This document shows, piece after piece, positions 43,275-51,039 of a stretch of 64,000 nt of DNA (within the stretch, counting starts at the first letter, position 1; every line of letters starts with the position of its first letter). The notes under the pieces are model-generated. The model searched no databases. It was not told the DNA's origin and worked only from the letters and a program-made list of their open reading frames with translations. The position numbers and the translations under genes were made by a program. Location of the stretch: the NCBI RefSeq assembly GCF_010550245.1, contig NZ_JAAGLU010000009.1:62001-126000 (forward strand). The letters are read 5' to 3'. The stretch is from Streptomyces sp. SID12501. GTDB lineage: Bacteria > Actinomycetota > Actinomycetes > Streptomycetales > Streptomycetaceae.

Positions 43275-44351
43275 TCAGGTGAGCTGGGTCACGGGGACCC
43301 GGCGGAAGGGGATCCTTTCGTAGGGGCCGAAGTCGCCGGTCTCGAAGAGGAGCCCGACGGTCTGGGCGTCGATACGGACGAGGTCGGAGTATGCGGCGGG
43401 CAGTCCGTCCACCGTGTCCACCGGGTGCCAGGTGGTGCCGGCGTCGGTGGAGGCGCGGATGGTCATCAGGGCGCGGGCGGCGGGATCGGCGGGGCCGGAG
43501 AAGAGGAGCAGGTCGGGGTCGCGGATCTGCAGCACGCTGCCCTGGCAGATGGGGGCGGACAGGCCGGCCTGCGGACGGAAGGGTTTGACGAGGGTCTGGC
43601 CGCCGTCCGTGGAGTGGGCGTCGGCGCGGTTGCCGGGGGACGGCGAGTCGTTGCGGGTGTTGAAGTAGACGCGGCCGTCGGGGAGTTCGGCGGCGGTGGT
43701 CTCGTTGACGTTGATGTAGCCGTCGGTGTTCTCGTCGAGGTACCCGATGCGCCAGGTCCCGCCGCGGTCGTCGCTGAGCAGGCAGTGGCCGCTGTTGTAG
43801 CGGGCCTCGTTGCCCAGGTCCGTGCCGGTGGGCGGGATCGTGTGGTTGGCGGCGACGACGACCCGGCCGGTGCTCAGCTGGATGGCGTGGCCGGGGGTGG
43901 TGGCGTACCAGCGCCACTCCGGGTGCTTCACCTGGGCGGTGATCTCCACCGAGGAGGACCAGGTGACGCCGTCGTCGTCGCTGTAGCGCGTCCAGACGCG
44001 GCGCCCTTCGGCGGCCGACACGTTGCCGAGGAGGATGTCCTTCTCGGTCACCGTGCCCGAGGCACGGACGTACACGAGCAGGATGCGGCCGGTGTCGAGG
44101 ACGACGGGGGCGGGGTTGCCTGCGAGGTTGCCGCCGTTGGTGGCGGCGGTGGCGAGCGGGCCCCAGGTCCGGCCGCCGTCCGTGGAGCGCTTCAGGACGA
44201 TGTCGATGTTCCCGTGGTCCGAGGCGGAGTCGACCCGGCCCTCGCAGAAGGCGAGCACGGTGCCGGCGTGGGTGACGACGACGGCCGGGATGCGGTAGCT
44301 GGCGTAGCCCTCCTGGCCGGACCAGAAGGGGACGCTTGTCTCCACTGTCAT
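43275..44351 (-). CDS. Sialidase-like (GH33, BNR/Asp-box) protein without a signal peptide
   Basis: This 358-aa protein has the six-bladed sialidase fold with five Asp boxes: STDGGRTWG, SDDDGVTWSS, SDDRGGTWRIG, STDGGQTLV and STDAGTTWHPV. The arginine-triad YRIPA motif is near residue 19, and RYNSGHCLLSDDRGG is typical of exo-sialidases. It has no signal peptide or membrane helix, so as annotated it would be cytosolic, unusual for a bacterial sialidase. It may act on other sugars (for example KDN-type linkages known in Streptomyces glycopolymers). Monocistronic. Confidence 0.85.
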   Translation of the reverse strand: MTVETSVPFWSGQEGYASYRIPAVVVTHAGTVLAFCEGRVDSASDHGNIDIVLKRSTDGGRTWGPLATAATNGGNLAGNPAPVVLDTGRILLVYVRASGTVTEKDILLGNVSAAEGRRVWTRYSDDDGVTWSSSVEITAQVKHPEWRWYATTPGHAIQLSTGRVVVAANHTIPPTGTDLGNEARYNSGHCLLSDDRGGTWRIGYLDENTDGYINVNETTAAELPDGRVYFNTRNDSPSPGNRADAHSTDGGQTLVKPFRPQAGLSAPICQGSVLQIRDPDLLLFSGPADPAARALMTIRASTDAGTTWHPVDTVDGLPAAYSDLVRIDAQTVGLLFETGDFGPYERIPFRRVPVTQLT

Positions 44352-44493
44352 GTGCGGCTCCTTGCTCTGAGTGGTGATGGCGCTGATGACGGTGACTGTC
44401 CGTACGGGCAGTGGTTCGGGTTCTTACCCAGGTTGGGCGAAATCATGGTGAAGGATGCGCCCTGAGTTGCCTGTTGCGGCAGGATGCGCGGTC

Positions 44494-45102
44494 ATGGACG
44501 CCGTACGGGTCGCGTTGTTGCGTGAAGTGCTCGCCGGAACCGAGTGGTTGGGGGCCACCCGGAGGTTCGCGGGGGCGTTACGGGGGTCCGTGGTGTCGTA
44601 CGGGGGCGGCTTGCTGTTGGTCGGGACGCCGGCGTACGAGCCGTGGCACCTGGCGGCACATCTGGTGGACGAGGCGACCTGGTCGGGGACGCCCGAGCTG
44701 GCCCCGACACTCGTACGGCACGACCCGCGGGCGTCCGGTCCCGGGCGGCTGTCGGTCGGGCTCGGGCGGATCGAGGCGGCACGCCGGGGTGAGACGTTGC
44801 TGGTGGTGGCGCCGGACGGGGTGGGCGGCGCCCTGCTGGAGCGGGTTCATGATGCTCGGCGGGGTGGGGCGAAGGTGCTGGTGCTGGGGGCGGGCGAGGG
44901 GGAGTTGGTGTCGATGGCGCATGAGTCGCTGGCGGTGCCTGACGGGTTGGAACTGGAGCTGGACCTGGACACCGTGCAGCACCTGGTGAGCGCGGCGGCC
45001 GGGGAGAACGCGGTGCCTGTCGGCCGGGGGCGGCGGGGTTTCCGTGACCGTCTGGCCCGGCTGGCGGACGTCCTGACGGCACCGCCACCGTCCCGCTGGT
45101 AA
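44494..45102 (+). CDS. Conserved hypothetical protein (202 aa)
   Basis: ATG 44494 is preferred; an in-frame ATG at 44455 has GAAGG directly against it. The product has alternating beta/alpha segments (GSVVSYGGGLLLVGTPAYEPWHL, RGETLLVVAPDGVGGALLERVHDARRGGAKVLVLGAGEGELVSMAHESL). The last of these resembles a sugar-isomerase (SIS) type or P-loop-less Rossmann domain. The C terminus is basic (GRGRRGFRDRLARLADVL). Similar genes are common in Streptomyces, but no function is established. Confidence 0.7.
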   Translation: MDAVRVALLREVLAGTEWLGATRRFAGALRGSVVSYGGGLLLVGTPAYEPWHLAAHLVDEATWSGTPELAPTLVRHDPRASGPGRLSVGLGRIEAARRGETLLVVAPDGVGGALLERVHDARRGGAKVLVLGAGEGELVSMAHESLAVPDGLELELDLDTVQHLVSAAAGENAVPVGRGRRGFRDRLARLADVLTAPPPSRW

Positions 45103-45258
45103 ACCCGTCTCCCACCCACCGCCCGCCTCGGCACCTCACCCGCCTTCGGCGGAACGACGGAAGCCCCCTCCCCTCACCCGGCGAGAAGCGGATGCCCCGG
45201 CCTCCCCCACCCGAAAACCTGTTGCCCCCTTCTCCCCCACCGCTCAGCATGACCCCAC

Positions 45259-46551
45259 GTGACCTCCCCCCTCCGTGCCCTCCTCCCCGATCTCGCTCCC
45301 TGGCGGGCCTCCGTCGATTTCCGGAAGCTCTGGCTGTCGGGGCTGATCACCAACTTCGGGAGTTTTCTGACCTTCGTCGCGCTGCCGGTGCAGATGAAGG
45401 AGCTGACCGGGTCTGCCGCCGCGGTCGGGGCGATCGGGGCCGTGGAGCTGGTCCCGTTGATCGTGTTCGGGCTGTACGGCGGGGCGCTGGCCGACGCTGC
45501 GGACAAGCGGAAGCTGATCCTGTGGACGGAGGCGGGGCAGGGGGTGCTGTGCGCCGTGCTGCTCGTGAACGCGGTGCTGCCCGAGCCGCTGGTCTGGCCG
45601 CTGTACGTGGTCGCCGCGCTCACCTCCGCCCTCGGGTCGGTGCAACGCCCGGCGCTCGATTCGCTGATGCCGCGGGTCGTCGCCCATGAGCATCTGCCGG
45701 CCGCCGCCTCGTTGAACTCCCTGCGCTGGACGGTCGGCGGGGTCGCGGGACCGGCTCTGGCCGGAGTGGTCGTGGCGTATGCCGGGCTCGGCTGGGCGTA
45801 CGCCGTCGACCTCGTGACCTTCGCCGTGTCCCTGCTGTTCGTGGTGGGGCTCGCCTCCTCCCCCGCCTCCCACGAGGCCGCGAAACCGTCCCTGCGGTCC
45901 ATCGCGGAGGGCGCCCGGTACGCGTGGAGCCGTAAGGAGCTCCTCGGGACGTACGCCATCGACCTCGCCGCGATGTTCCTCGCGATGCCGCTGGCCGTGC
46001 TGCCGTTCCTCGCCGACGAGCTGGACGCCGAGTGGTCGCTCGGGCTGATGTACGCGGCGATCCCGGCCGGTTCGCTGCTCGTGAGTCTCACCAGCGGCTG
46101 GACCTCCCGGGTGCACCGGCACGGGCGGATGGTCGTGCTCGGGGCGGCGGGGTGGGGGCTGGCGATAGCCGCTTCCGGGATCGTCGGCAACGTATGGCTG
46201 GTGCTGCTGTTCCTTCTCCTCGGCGGCTGCTTCGACATGGTCAGCGGGATCTTCCGGGGCGCGATGTGGAACCAGACGATCCCGGACGAGCTGCGCGGAC
46301 GCCTCGCCGGCATCGAGCTGCTCTCCTACTCCGTCGGCCCTCAGCTCGGCCAGGTCAGGGCCGGTGGCGTGGCCGCGTGGCGCGGGGTCCGGGCGTCCGT
46401 GTGGTCGGGCGGGATCGCGTGCGTGGCCGGGGTGGGGCTGCTGGCCCTGTGCCTGCCGGGCCTGATGCGGTACGACGTACGGACGAACGAGCACGCGCTG
46501 CGCATGCGGAAGCAGCGGGAGTCGGCGACAGGCCTAGCGGCAACCCCCTAG
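45259..46551 (+). CDS. MFS transporter, EntS-like
   Basis: This 430-aa protein with a GTG start is a 12-helix transporter of the EntS/MFS_3 group. Markers are LWLSGLITNFGSFLTFVALPVQMKELTGSAAAVG, GGALADAADKRKLILWTE (motif A) and LGSVQRPALDSLMPRVVAHEHLPAAASLNS. EntS exports enterobactin; Streptomyces members have unknown substrates. No siderophore genes are near, although the iron island begins 1.4 kb downstream. The stop codon lies within a repeated Streptomyces intergenic element. Confidence 0.86.
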   Translation: MTSPLRALLPDLAPWRASVDFRKLWLSGLITNFGSFLTFVALPVQMKELTGSAAAVGAIGAVELVPLIVFGLYGGALADAADKRKLILWTEAGQGVLCAVLLVNAVLPEPLVWPLYVVAALTSALGSVQRPALDSLMPRVVAHEHLPAAASLNSLRWTVGGVAGPALAGVVVAYAGLGWAYAVDLVTFAVSLLFVVGLASSPASHEAAKPSLRSIAEGARYAWSRKELLGTYAIDLAAMFLAMPLAVLPFLADELDAEWSLGLMYAAIPAGSLLVSLTSGWTSRVHRHGRMVVLGAAGWGLAIAASGIVGNVWLVLLFLLLGGCFDMVSGIFRGAMWNQTIPDELRGRLAGIELLSYSVGPQLGQVRAGGVAAWRGVRASVWSGGIACVAGVGLLALCLPGLMRYDVRTNEHALRMRKQRESATGLAATP

Positions 46552-46616
46552 GGGCGCGGGGCTGTGACATTTGCGGCTCCGCCGCGTGGGCGCGACCAGC
46601 CACAGCGCACCCGCAC
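46545..46616. repeat. Streptomyces repeated intergenic element (long form)
   Basis: CCCCTAGGGGCGCGGGGCTG, then GCGGCTCCGCCGCGTGGGCG and CGACCAGCCACAGCGCACCC, form a compound hairpin-rich element. From memory, near-identical copies occur between many Streptomyces genes. It overlaps the last codons of the MFS gene. A short version sharing GCTGGTCGCGC and GCCCCTAGG lies at 54802-54840. Confidence 0.65.
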
Positions 46617-46644
46617 CCAAAAACCGCCCCAACCACACCGACCG

Positions 46645-46875
46645 TCAGTCCTCGCCCTCGCCGCGCGCGTGCGCATCGTGCCACTTGGGGTCGTTCTCCC
46701 ACTGGAGGTTGCGTTCGCGGGCCGTCTCCATCGCGTGTTCGGCCTCCGCTCGGGTGGTGTACGGCCCGAAGCGGTCCTTGCCCGGGCATTCCGGGCCCTC
46801 CTCGACCTTCTTGTGCTCCAGGCAGTAGTACCACTCGCCCGGTTTGCCGACCGTGCGCTTCTTGAACAGGGCCAT
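46645..46875 (-). CDS. Small conserved Streptomyces protein (76 aa)
   Basis: ATG 46875 has AAGGAG-like sequence upstream. The product ([56 protein letters not shown]) contains Cys18 and Cys30 and a SPOR-like [17 protein letters not shown] segment. The combination suggests a compact domain with a possible metal or disulfide pair. It is conserved in Streptomyces as a hypothetical protein, divergent from methionine aminopeptidase. Confidence 0.72.
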   Translation of the reverse strand: MALFKKRTVGKPGEWYYCLEHKKVEEGPECPGKDRFGPYTTRAEAEHAMETARERNLQWENDPKWHDAHARGEGED

Positions 46876-46935
46876 GGTTCGGACTCCTTTCACCAGGGTC
46901 ATCGTCCCCCACCAGGGCTCGTTAAACTCCCTGGC

Positions 46936-47793
46936 ATGTCTGGCCAGTCACTGCTCGTACCAGGGGAGCTCTCTCCCATCCGTTCCGTGCCCGGAAACAT
47001 CCGCCGCCCCGAGTACGTCGGCAAGCCCGCGCCGACCCCGTACACCGGGGCGGAGGTGCAGACGCCCGCGACGATCGAGGCGATGCGGATCGCCGGGCGG
47101 ATCGCCGCGCGGGCGATGGCGGAGGCCGCGAAGCTCATCGCTCCCGGTGTGACCACCGACGAGCTGGACCGGGTGGCACACGACTACATGTGCGACCACG
47201 GCGCCTATCCGTCCACCCTCGGCTACCGGGGCTTCCCCAAGTCGCTGTGCACGTCCGTCAACGAGGTCATCTGCCACGGCATCCCGGACTCCACCGTGCT
47301 GCGGGACGGCGACATCGTCAACCTCGACGTGACCGCGTACATCGGCGGGGTGCACGGCGACAACAACGCCACGTACCTGGTCGGGGACGTCGACGAGGAG
47401 TCCCGGCTGCTGGTGGAGCGCACCCGTGAGTCCCTGGACCGGGCGATCAAGGCGGTCAGGCCCGGACGCCAGATCAACATCATCGGCCGGGTCATCGAGT
47501 CGTACGCCAAGCGCTTCGGATACGGCGTCGTCCGGGACTTCACCGGGCACGGCATCAACTCGTCGTTCCACTCCGGGCTGATCGTCCCGCACTACGACAG
47601 TCCGCACGCCACGACGCTCATCCAGCCCGGTATGACCTTCACCATCGAGCCGATGCTGACGCTGGGTTCGTACGACTACGACATGTGGGACGACGGGTGG
47701 ACCGTCGTCACGAAGGACCGCAAGCGCACTGCCCAGTTCGAGCACACCCTCGTGGTAACGGATTCGGGCGCGGAGATCCTCACACTGCCGTAG
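46936..47793 (+). CDS. map: Methionine aminopeptidase type I
   Basis: This 285-aa protein removes the initiator methionine from nascent proteins. The pita-bread metal ligands are visible: Asp in [22 protein letters not shown] (two Asp), His in [18 protein letters not shown], Glu in [12 protein letters not shown] and the final Glu in [10 protein letters not shown]. The N-terminal 40 residues carry [17 protein letters not shown], an extension seen in actinomycete paralogues. The start lacks a strong ribosome site. A low-complexity CCCACCCA tract (47795-47847) and a hairpin follow the stop. Confidence 0.95.
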   Translation: MSGQSLLVPGELSPIRSVPGNIRRPEYVGKPAPTPYTGAEVQTPATIEAMRIAGRIAARAMAEAAKLIAPGVTTDELDRVAHDYMCDHGAYPSTLGYRGFPKSLCTSVNEVICHGIPDSTVLRDGDIVNLDVTAYIGGVHGDNNATYLVGDVDEESRLLVERTRESLDRAIKAVRPGRQINIIGRVIESYAKRFGYGVVRDFTGHGINSSFHSGLIVPHYDSPHATTLIQPGMTFTIEPMLTLGSYDYDMWDDGWTVVTKDRKRTAQFEHTLVVTDSGAEILTLP

Positions 47794-47860
47794 CCCACCC
47801 ACCCACACCCACCCACACCCAGCAATACCTAGCCACACCCACCCAGCCTGCCAAGCGCGC

Positions 47861-47886
47861 AGCCCGCCCTCTTCCGGGGGCGGGCT
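47861..47886 (+). terminator. Terminator after map
   Basis: AGCCCGCCC (47861-47869) pairs with GGGCGGGCT (47878-47886) across an 8-nt loop. It lies after the tandem CCCACCCA tract and before the heme oxygenase promoter. Confidence 0.6.
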
Positions 47887-47907
47887 CGCTGCGTATCCGG
47901 GTACGCT

Positions 47908-47962
47908 TTTACCGACAGTCCGTCGGTAAAGTATTGACTAAGGTTAGCCTTACCTTAGAGGA
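47908..47962 (+). promoter_or_regulatory. Heme oxygenase promoter: TetR-like palindrome plus iron box
   Basis: A perfect 9-bp-arm palindrome, TTTACCGAC-AGTCC-GTCGGTAAA, spans 47908-47930. It is followed by a -35-like TTGACT (47934-47939) and a DmdR/DtxR-type iron box TAAGGTTAGCCTTACCTTA (47939-47957), then a possible -10 TAGAGG (47956-47961). The iron box sits between the promoter elements, as expected for iron-dependent repression. The upstream palindrome has the look of a TetR-family site and implies a second control input. Confidence 0.75.
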
Positions 47963-47970
47963 TATCCCTC

Positions 47971-48624
47971 ATGGACTCCTTCTCGACAGTCATCCGCACC
48001 GCGTCCCACGAGCAGCACGTGGAGGCGGAGACCTCGACGTTCATGAGCGACCTGCTCGGCGGCAGGCTCGGCGTGGAGGCGTACGCGCGCTACACCGAGC
48101 AGCTGTGGTTCGTGTACGAGGCTCTGGAGGCCGGCGCGCACCGGCTGGCGTCCGACCCGGTGGCAGGCCCCTTCGTCCAGCCCGAGCTGATGCGGCTGAC
48201 GGCGCTGGAGACGGACCTCGCGCATCTGCGCGGCCCCGACTGGCGTACGACGCTCACCGCGCTGCCCGCGACGCGGGTGTACGCGGAGCGGGTCGCCGAG
48301 TGCGCCCGGGAGTGGCCGGCGGGTTACATCGCCCACCACTACACGCGCTACCTCGGCGACCTCTCGGGGGGCCAGATCATCCGCGACAGGGCCGAGAGGA
48401 CATGGGGCTTCGCACGCAAGGGTGACGGCGTCCGCTTCTACGTCTTCGAGGAGATCACCAACCCGGCCGCCTTCAAGCGCGGTTACCGCGAGCTGCTGGA
48501 CCGGGCGGGCGTGGCGGTGGACGAGCTGGAGAGACAGCGGGTGGTCGCGGAGTGCAAGCGGGCGTTCGCGCTGAACACGGGGGTCTTCCGGGCCCTGGGC
48601 GAAGAGTTCCCCCTGTCCGCGTGA
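47971..48624 (+). CDS. hmuO: Heme oxygenase
   Basis: This 217-aa protein has the canonical heme oxygenase fold. The proximal histidine is in IRTASHEQHVEAETSTFM (about residue 12-15). The distal helix is YIAHHYTRYLGDLSGGQIIRDRA (about 115-137) with the flexible GDLSGG glycines, followed by FYVFEEITNPAAFKRGYR. It opens heme to biliverdin, CO and Fe2+, completing iron release from imported heme. It is under a strong iron box. The heme importer genes are 4-7 kb downstream in the same island. Confidence 0.94.
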   Translation: MDSFSTVIRTASHEQHVEAETSTFMSDLLGGRLGVEAYARYTEQLWFVYEALEAGAHRLASDPVAGPFVQPELMRLTALETDLAHLRGPDWRTTLTALPATRVYAERVAECAREWPAGYIAHHYTRYLGDLSGGQIIRDRAERTWGFARKGDGVRFYVFEEITNPAAFKRGYRELLDRAGVAVDELERQRVVAECKRAFALNTGVFRALGEEFPLSA

Positions 48625-48640
48625 CCGTCACCTCTGGGTG

Positions 48641-48692
48641 TTTCAGCCCCTCCGGCGATTGAGGAGCGGGGGTTCGGGGGCGGAGCCCCCGA
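48641..48692. repeat. Streptomyces repeated intergenic element (CAGCCCCTCCGGCGATTGAG family)
   Basis: The stretch starts TTTCAGCCCCTCCGGCGATT and ends in the GGGGGC-GGA-GCCCCC hairpin (48676-48690). From memory it is a very common repeat between Streptomyces genes. It sits between heme oxygenase and the convergent PhzF-like gene and may act as a terminator. Confidence 0.65.
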
Positions 48693-48721
48693 GGGCGGCT
48701 GGGGCGACGGGGGCAAGAAAC

Positions 48722-49378
48722 TCAGCGTTCCAGGAACACGCGTCCGCCGACCTCCACCCACCCCATCGGCTGCGGCGCCGTGAGTATCTGTGACCCCTTG
48801 CCCTGCGTGATGTTGAGCGCCCGGCCCAACTGGTCGGTGAGCAACAGCGCCGCCGCCCCCGTCGCCTCGTCCTCCTCGATCCCGTCGCCACGCCCGGGGA
48901 AGGCGCGGGCCCGCACCCGGCCCGCGGCCTCTTCCTCCCAGGCCCACGCGTAGATCCACTCTCCCGGCGGCGGCACCTCCAGCGCGTCGACCTCGGCAGC
49001 GGAGGCGTACCGGCGCAGCGTCCGCGCCGGCACCCACTCCGCCCGGGCCTCGATCCAGCTGAACTCCCCGTCCAGCCGCGCCCCCACCAGCCCGGCAGGT
49101 GTGACGAGTTCGGGCACGTCGAGCAGCCAGGCCGTACCGACGCAGGGGTGGCCGGCGAAGGGCAGACGGAGCGTGGGCGTGTAGATGTCGATGATCCCGC
49201 GCTCGGGGTCGTCGACGAACACGGTCTCGCTGAAGCCGAGTTTCGCGGCGAACGCCTGCCGCTCGCTCCGCTCGGGCATGACGGAGCCCTCACGGACCAC
49301 GCCCAGTTCGTTGCCGTAGCCCCCGTTGGGCGCGCAGAAGACGCGGAGTACGTCGTAATCAGTCACGCGCGCATTCAA
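48722..49378 (-). CDS. PhzF-family protein (short form)
   Basis: This 218-aa protein has PhzF signatures: VLRVFCAPNGGYGNELGVV at the start, AAKLGFSETVFVDDPERG (catalytic-Glu motif SET-FV), LPFAGHPCVGTAWLL, and a C-terminal IEEDEATGAAALLLTDQLGR. Typical PhzF-like isomerases/epimerases are 260-300 aa, so a segment in the second domain is reduced. The substrate is unknown; the family includes phenazine isomerase and amino-acid epimerase-like enzymes. It lies between heme oxygenase and the HtaA genes, without obvious relation to iron. Confidence 0.82.
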   Translation of the reverse strand: MNARVTDYDVLRVFCAPNGGYGNELGVVREGSVMPERSERQAFAAKLGFSETVFVDDPERGIIDIYTPTLRLPFAGHPCVGTAWLLDVPELVTPAGLVGARLDGEFSWIEARAEWVPARTLRRYASAAEVDALEVPPPGEWIYAWAWEEEAAGRVRARAFPGRGDGIEEDEATGAAALLLTDQLGRALNITQGKGSQILTAPQPMGWVEVGGRVFLER

Positions 49379-49429
49379 ACACCCAGGTGGCAGCCCTCAC
49401 CAACTACGCGTACCAACTACACGTACCGA

Positions 49430-50968
49430 CTACGCGTCCGTACGCCGACGTCGTACCGCCACGACCACACCCGCGCCCGCCGCCATCGTCACCGCCGCGG
49501 CCGTACCCAGCGCACCCACCGGAACGCCCGCACCGGTGGACGCGAGGCCACCGGTCACCCCGCCGGTCGTCGAGCCCGAACCGCCGATCGTGGAGCCCGT
49601 CGTACCGGAACCGCCCGCAGTACCGCCCGTCGTGCCGGAGGAACCGCCCGTGGACTCCGATCCGCCGTCGCCGCTTGGGAGTTCGGCGCCCTCGGCGACG
49701 GCGACGGACAGGTCGACGGGGTCGAGTTCCGCGCCCGTCTCGTAGAAGTCACCGAAGGCCTTCGCGCCGGCCGCGGTGAGCTCGGCGGTGACGTCGGAGA
49801 GGGTGATGACGTCGTTCACGGCGGCGAGGTCGGCCGTGTCCGTCGTCAGGTCGGCCAGGACCACGTCGTCGGACTTCTCGCCGAGGCTCTCGACGTCGGC
49901 GGTGAGTTCGCCGGCGCCGTTGCCGATCGTCGCCCTGAGATCGCTGAGGGTGAGGTCGAGACCGTAAGTGCCGTTGTCCTCATGCCCCTTGAAGTTCACG
50001 GCGCCCGCGAAGGCGGCGGAGAGGGTCTCGGCGTCGGTGTCGTAGGTGCCCGAGCCGTCGACGAAGGTGAACACCCCGTTGCCGACGGCCTGGGTGGCAC
50101 CCTCGGACACCGTGATCGCACCCTTGGCGACGCCGTCCACGACGTACGTACGGAAGGACTGCTTCACGCCCCAGCCGAGCGTGCCGTCGGTGATGTCCCC
50201 GCTCACCGGGGCGTCCGCGGCGGTGTCCGAGGGGGATGCCGAAGCGGAGGAGGACTCGGAGGCACCCTGCGTCGGCGTGGGGGACGCCGAGGTCGATGCG
50301 GACACCGACGCCGAGGCGGTGGGTGATGCCGACGCACTCGCGCTGGCACTGCCGCTGGCACTCGTGCTCGCACTCGGTGTCGCCGACGGGCTCGGGGACT
50401 CCGTCTTCTTCTCCACCACCGTCAGCGGGTCCCCGGCCGCCCCGCTGTAGCCGGCACTGCCGAGGACGGTCGCCGCCTCCGCCGTCAGCCTGGTCGCCAT
50501 GTCCGTCATCTCGCGGGTGACGGTGACGTCGGCGAACGGTACGTCGTCCTGGGTGGTGCCGCTCTTCGTCACGTCGGCGGTGATCTTCGCCGTCCTGCTG
50601 TCGAACTTGACGTCGGACAGGGTGAGTTCGAAGCCGTGGAGCGTGGAGGCGATCTTCAGGCCGCCCTTGAAGCCGAGGGCAAGGGTGTGGGCCGTGGAGT
50701 CGTAGGACCCCGTGCCCTCGGTGAAGGTGAACGCGCCGTTGTTCGCGGCCTGCGTGGCGCCGTCCGCCGGGGTGAAGGTGCCGGCCGCCATGCCGGTCAC
50801 GTAGGTGCGGTAGGACTGCTTGATGCCCCAGGTCAACTCGTAGCCGCTGAGCGGGATTTCGGCGGCCGACGCGGTGGAGGCGACGGTCGTGGCGAGCGCG
50901 GTGGCGCCGAGGGCGACGGCCGTGGCCACGGCGGCGGCGAGAGCGAGGGGTCGTCTGGCGGCAGGCAT
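49430..50968 (-). CDS. htaA: Cell-wall-anchored HtaA-domain heme-binding protein (two domains, LAxTG)
   Basis: This 512-aa protein has a signal peptide (PLALAAAVATAVALGATALA). A first HtaA domain covers about 36-195 (LSGYELTWGIKQSYRTYVTGMAAG), then a Ser/Ala/Pro linker. A second HtaA domain runs about 258-420 (GTLGWGVKQSFRTYVVDGVAKG). A Gly/Ser/Thr stretch leads to LASTG, a hydrophobic helix and RRRR, the LAxTG signal for class E sortases. In corynebacteria, HtaA binds heme by conserved Tyr/His residues and passes it to HmuT. It is downstream of the second HtaA gene on the same strand, under the shared iron box. Confidence 0.9.
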   Translation of the reverse strand: MPAARRPLALAAAVATAVALGATALATTVASTASAAEIPLSGYELTWGIKQSYRTYVTGMAAGTFTPADGATQAANNGAFTFTEGTGSYDSTAHTLALGFKGGLKIASTLHGFELTLSDVKFDSRTAKITADVTKSGTTQDDVPFADVTVTREMTDMATRLTAEAATVLGSAGYSGAAGDPLTVVEKKTESPSPSATPSASTSASGSASASASASPTASASVSASTSASPTPTQGASESSSASASPSDTAADAPVSGDITDGTLGWGVKQSFRTYVVDGVAKGAITVSEGATQAVGNGVFTFVDGSGTYDTDAETLSAAFAGAVNFKGHEDNGTYGLDLTLSDLRATIGNGAGELTADVESLGEKSDDVVLADLTTDTADLAAVNDVITLSDVTAELTAAGAKAFGDFYETGAELDPVDLSVAVAEGAELPSGDGGSESTGGSSGTTGGTAGGSGTTGSTIGGSGSTTGGVTGGLASTGAGVPVGALGTAAAVTMAAGAGVVVAVRRRRTDA

Positions 50969-51039
50969 GATCGTGGTTCTCCTAGGTGAATGGTCCGCGC
51001 GGCAAATGGTTCGCCGACTGGCGTGCGGAGTGCGGGAGT

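Noticed and set aside
50230..50400. Repetitive DNA within the HtaA gene as a minisatellite
   Set aside because: It encodes an irregular Ser/Ala/Thr/Pro linker between two HtaA domains; the nucleotide units do not repeat cleanly.
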